Of a stretch of 64,000 bases of DNA, positions 62,812 to 64,000 are shown piece by piece (position 1 is the stretch's first letter; every line of letters begins with the position of its first letter). A program made the position numbers and the translations under genes. The notes below the pieces were generated by a model. The model ran no database searches and was not told the DNA's origin. It worked only from the letters and a program-made list of their open reading frames with translations. Location: contig NZ_JADOTV010000007.1 of assembly GCF_015767245.1 (NCBI RefSeq), positions 1 through 64,000 on the forward strand, written 5' to 3'. The stretch is from Aureivirga sp. CE67 (lineage in GTDB: Bacteria > Bacteroidota > Bacteroidia > Flavobacteriales > Flavobacteriaceae).

Positions 62812-63613
62812 GAAGACGGATTTTAAAAATCTTGAAAATAGTAGATTATCCATCCAAATTAGCTTGGATGGATTTTCTTTTTGTATATATGATGAAGAAC
62901 TAGAGCTTTTTACAGCTCTTTTGCACTACGAGTTTGACTCGAAAGCAAAAACTCCTACAATGCATCTTGAAAATATCATGAATATTTTTAAAGAAAATGT
63001 TTTGTTGCAAAAAGCATATAAAAAGGTTCAAGTAATTCATTCAAATAATATGGCTACGTTTGTGCCTAAAGTGTTTTTCGATGAAAAATATCTGAAAAGC
63101 TATTTAAAACATACGGTTAAAGTATTTGATAATGATTTTATTGTATATGATGAAATTCTTCAATCAGAAATAGTTTCTGTTTATATTCCTTTTGTGAATG
63201 TAAATAATTTCTTATTCGATCATTTTGGTGCTTTTGAGTATACACATTCATCATCTATTTTAGTAAAAAAACTAATAGATACTTATAAAAACACGAATAA
63301 GCAATATATTTTTATTCATGTTGAAGATCATTCTTTTGAGATGGTTTTCTTAGATAATGGGAATTTTAAAATGTATAATTCTTTCCAATATAGAACGAAA
63401 GAAGATTTTATTTACTACATTTTATTTACAGCGGAACAATTATCTTTAAATCCAGAAGCGTTTGAATTAGTATTTTTAGGAGCAATTGATGAGAAATCTG
63501 ACTTATATAAAATCGCTCATCAATATATTCGAAACATCAGTTTCGTAGAAAATTCACAATCAAAGTTGAAAAACTTACCAGACCATTCTTTTTACACGTT
63601 ATTAAATTATTAA
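62777..63613 (+). CDS. DUF3822-family protein
   Basis: 278 aa. 'RLSIQISLDGFSFCIYDEEL', 'VDFIVYDEILQSEIVSVYIP'-type and 'FGAFEYTHSSSILVKKLI' match DUF3822, a Bacteroidota family with an actin-like/ASKHA-style layout and unknown role. Two adjacent ATGs (62777 and 62780) are possible starts. It runs 35 bp into the previous gene and its stop is 3 bp before rsmD, so the three form one operon. Confidence 0.9.
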   Translation: MMRTKKVQITNKKTDFKNLENSRLSIQISLDGFSFCIYDEELELFTALLHYEFDSKAKTPTMHLENIMNIFKENVLLQKAYKKVQVIHSNNMATFVPKVFFDEKYLKSYLKHTVKVFDNDFIVYDEILQSEIVSVYIPFVNVNNFLFDHFGAFEYTHSSSILVKKLIDTYKNTNKQYIFIHVEDHSFEMVFLDNGNFKMYNSFQYRTKEDFIYYILFTAEQLSLNPEAFELVFLGAIDEKSDLYKIAHQYIRNISFVENSQSKLKNLPDHSFYTLLNY

Positions 63614-63616
63614 ATA

Positions 63617-64000
63617 ATGCGAATTATTTCAGGAAAACATAAAGGCAAGAGACTTTCTGCGCCTAAAAATTTGCCTGTTCGTCCAACAACGGATATGGCA
63701 AAAGAATCTCTTTTCAATATTTTAAACAATCATTTTTATTTTGATGCAATTTCTGTTCTAGATCTTTTTGCAGGAACAGGAAATATTAGTTTTGAGTTTG
63801 CTTCAAGAGGTACGAAACAAATTACTGCAGTAGACCAATTTTTTGGTTGTACAAAATTTATCAATGATACTTCAAGAAATTTAGATTTCCCTATTAAAAC
63901 TATAAAATCAGATGTTTATAAGTTTTTAGAGAAAAATAAAATGAAATATGATGTGATTTTTGCAGATCCACCATATGATTTTGAAAAAGAACAATTTGCA
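63617..64000 (+). CDS. rsmD: 16S rRNA (guanine-966-N2)-methyltransferase, N-terminal part
   Basis: 128 codons to the right edge. 'MRIISGKHKGKRLSAP' and 'VRPTTDMAKESLFNIL' are the classic RsmD start; then 'VLDLFAGTGNISFEFASRGT' (SAM-binding) and 'VIFADPPYDF' (DPPY catalytic motif) follow. It methylates G966 of 16S rRNA. Truncated by the window, not by mutation. Confidence 0.95.
   Translation, partial: MRIISGKHKGKRLSAPKNLPVRPTTDMAKESLFNILNNHFYFDAISVLDLFAGTGNISFEFASRGTKQITAVDQFFGCTKFINDTSRNLDFPIKTIKSDVYKFLEKNKMKYDVIFADPPYDFEKEQFA

Noticed and set aside
1-64000. tRNA, rRNA, tmRNA or integrase/attachment sites
   Set aside because: None recognised by eye on either strand; the island therefore has no visible integrase or tRNA border.

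Overview
The window looks like chromosomal DNA of a marine or host-associated Flavobacteriaceae-type Bacteroidota. It is very AT-rich and ribosome-binding sites are weak. Promoters of the form TTG-N19/20-TAnnTTTG are visible. Genes typical of the group are present: a giant repeat adhesin of the type IX secretion kind, DUF4836, DUF3822, GIN-domain proteins and LytS/LytTR signalling. No rRNA, tRNA or CRISPR array was seen.

Layout. 1-7176 (minus): N-terminal 2392 codons of a giant secreted repeat protein that runs off the left edge. It contains five 609-bp units repeated almost exactly and a second, 1461-bp periodicity. 7.7-21.6 kb: an accessory island. Two double-SUKH-like proteins bracket a TPR protein, an orphan toxin-like C-terminal fragment that overlaps an immunity-type gene, and a tandem array of eleven paralogous ~180-200-aa genes. 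The array has near-identical duplications and clear mosaic (half-gene) recombination. Two copies of a short inverted-repeat element and two copies of a hairpin-forming 3' repeat lie in and around it. 21.8-31.9 kb: envelope and regulatory genes, including an ECF sigma / anti-sigma / DUF4097 / GIN operon, a Crp-like regulator with an AhpD-like protein, and a DUF4836 lipoprotein with an ABC ATPase and permease. 32.0-34.7 kb (minus): a LytS-type sensor kinase, a LytTR response regulator and a prokaryotic viperin (antiviral radical SAM enzyme). The viperin start codon lies in a perfect 14-bp inverted repeat. 34.8-37.8 kb: AraC regulator, zinc-ribbon micropeptide, cupredoxin-like protein, a candidate small RNA with its own promoter and terminator, and a ClpP-fold lipoprotein. 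38.0-48.6 kb: SbcD/SbcC, several unknown proteins, TopB and TrmL. 48.7-60.4 kb: acyl-CoA synthetase, then oxidoreductases and regulators (SDR, LysR, MDR, NmrA, two AraC), an MRJP-like lipoprotein, YbaB and an acyltransferase. 60.5-64.0 kb: RecD-like helicase, a membrane protein, DUF3822 and the start of rsmD.

The two most notable systems are the shuffled immunity-like array (12.3-19.7 kb) and the viperin locus with an adjacent two-component system and a start-codon hairpin (33.0-34.7 kb). Functions are inferred by recognising motifs by eye; no database search was run.
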